Assembly: GCA_002762845.1 (NCBI GenBank)
Contig: PCYB01000061.1
Location: 1-5,927 of the forward strand
From: Candidatus Woesearchaeota archaeon CG10_big_fil_rev_8_21_14_0_10_36_11
GTDB lineage: Archaea; Nanobdellota; Nanobdellia; Woesearchaeales; GW2011-AR9
Length of the DNA: 5,927 nt
Direction of reading: 5' to 3'
In this document: piece after piece, positions 5,281 through 5,927 of the stretch
How the letters are laid out: each line of letters opens with the position of its first letter
Position numbering within the stretch: the first letter of the stretch is position 1
The notes under the pieces: model-generated
Told to the model about the DNA's origin: nothing
Database searches by the model: none
Seen by the model: only the letters and a program-made list of their open reading frames with translations
Translations under genes and position numbers: made by a program

Positions 5281-5661
5281 TTATTTCTTTTGTTTTACAT
5301 CATGCAATCGAGCATCAATTGCACGATCTAAATCGCGCTGCGTCACAAAGTTCATAGGACACCATAAGTCAACATACTTTTTGAGTATTTGCACTTCTTC
5401 GTACCCAGCGGTCATTTTAAGTTCTTTAATGATAATGTCCATCTTTTGTAATGAATTGTCTTGTGATCGTTTAAGTTCTAAAACCTCATCGCCTAACACT
5501 TTCAACTCTTTCTTTAAACTCATGTTCTTTCTCACAAAATCATTCTTAAGCACATCAAGTTCTCTCAAAAGGTTGTTTACCTTACTCTCTAACGCTTTTA
5601 TCCATACGTACAATTTAGCAGAATCAAACGCTGAATCTTGTTGTACTGGCTGCTGTTCCAT
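5281..5661 (-). CDS. Small coiled-coil protein with a conserved-looking C-terminal motif
   Basis: The 126-residue soluble protein has three parts. Residues 1-11 are a Gln-rich N-terminus. Residues 14-84 are a long helix with heptad hydrophobics (KALESKVNNLLRELDVLKND, 22-41; LKKELKVLGDEVLELKRSQD, 49-68). The compact C-terminal element YVDLWCPMNFVTQRDLDRAI spans 96-115. The Trp-Cys-Pro-Met-Asn-Phe turn flanked by helices is too specific to be linker and is probably the binding surface. The arrangement, a coiled coil followed by a short C-terminal module, recalls archaellum accessory proteins ArlC/D/E in architecture only; I see no sequence match that I would defend. The ATG has no ribosome site and a TATA-like box (5686-5694) at leaderless spacing. 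It is the first gene of the leftward operon with the 179-residue coiled-coil protein, suggesting that the two interact. Confidence 0.8.
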   Translation of the reverse strand: MEQQPVQQDSAFDSAKLYVWIKALESKVNNLLRELDVLKNDFVRKNMSLKKELKVLGDEVLELKRSQDNSLQKMDIIIKELKMTAGYEEVQILKKYVDLWCPMNFVTQRDLDRAIDARLHDVKQKK

Positions 5662-5685
5662 AGTCTTATATTATATGAAAGAGAA

Positions 5686-5694
5686 TATAATAAA
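5686..5694 (-). promoter_or_regulatory. TATA box of the coiled-coil operon (leaderless)
   Basis: TTTATTATA on the leftward strand centres about 29 bases before ATG 5661. Transcription would therefore start at or within a few bases of the start codon. No Shine-Dalgarno site is present. Confidence 0.5.
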
Positions 5695-5770
5695 CTTATG
5701 TGAGTATTGTATAATAGTGAACTGGTTAGTTTAGTGTAATAAAGTTTTGAGCAGAGAAATAATTAAATAA

Positions 5771-5927
5771 ATGAAAATGTTTCTAGATGAAATAATGGAA
5801 CGATATGTTACTAGGCCCGTTCGAGCACCACCTAATTCTTTCCACCCACATTTTTATGAATGTAAAGGACCAATGGTTACTGATTTTGTTCATTTGAAAC
5901 TGTGTGGAGGAGAATGGTATGTTGTTC
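5771..5927 (+). CDS. 5' part of an unidentified rightward gene (runs off the window)
   Basis: The ATG at 5771 opens a frame that stays open for 52 codons to the window edge. A TAA directly before it (5768-5770) means the start cannot be further upstream; ATG 5777 is the only close alternative. The product begins MKMFLDEIMERYVTRPVRAP and continues with PHFYECKGPMVTDF and LCGGEWYVV. It has mixed charged and aromatic residues, no signal peptide and no TM in this part. I do not recognise the family. It is divergent from the coiled-coil operon with 109 bp between. No ribosome site is seen; a weak TATA-like GTATAATA lies at 5709-5716. Confidence 0.65.
   Translation, partial: MKMFLDEIMERYVTRPVRAPPNSFHPHFYECKGPMVTDFVHLKLCGGEWYVV

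Noticed and set aside
1..5927. CRISPR array, insertion sequence or integrase
   Set aside because: No regularly spaced direct repeats, transposase motifs or flanking duplications were seen.

Overview
The window looks like an AT-rich archaeal chromosome segment. Four things point to Archaea. Several start codons sit behind TATA/BRE-type boxes at archaeal spacing. Two genes look leaderless (TATA centre about 27-29 nt before the ATG). Other genes carry GAGGTG/AGGTGA Shine-Dalgarno sites. The first gene is a SepF of the archaeal type. The small, mostly uncharacterised membrane and coiled-coil proteins resemble those I associate with DPANN lineages (Woesearchaeota/Pacearchaeota-like). That placement is inference, with no search behind it.

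Layout, left to right. Bases 1-81 may be the tail of a rightward gene. A leftward block follows: a 473-aa secreted/anchored Ig-like protein (662-2083), then sepF (121-513). Each has its own promoter. A 259-bp divergent control region (2084-2342) separates this block from a rightward operon of three tandem, apparently paralogous five-TM proteins (2343-2906, 2937-3515, 3529-4104). A separately promoted, probably leaderless HD-domain phosphohydrolase (TIGR00295-like) lies at 4153-4701. It converges, with only 3 bp between, on a leftward two-gene operon of soluble coiled-coil proteins (5281-5661, then 4705-5244). A further rightward gene starts at 5771 and runs off the end.

Taken together, the window is rich in cell-envelope, membrane and scaffold-like proteins beside a division protein: SepF as the FtsZ membrane anchor, an envelope protein with Ig-like domains on both sides of one TM helix, three related five-TM proteins and two long-helix proteins. 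A shared membrane or division-associated assembly is a reasonable hypothesis, resting only on proximity and protein type. The HD gene looks like an unrelated insertion.

The strongest non-coding signals are two inverted repeats just upstream of the TATA boxes of sepF and of the three-gene membrane operon. No rRNA, tRNA, CRISPR array or transposable element was recognised.
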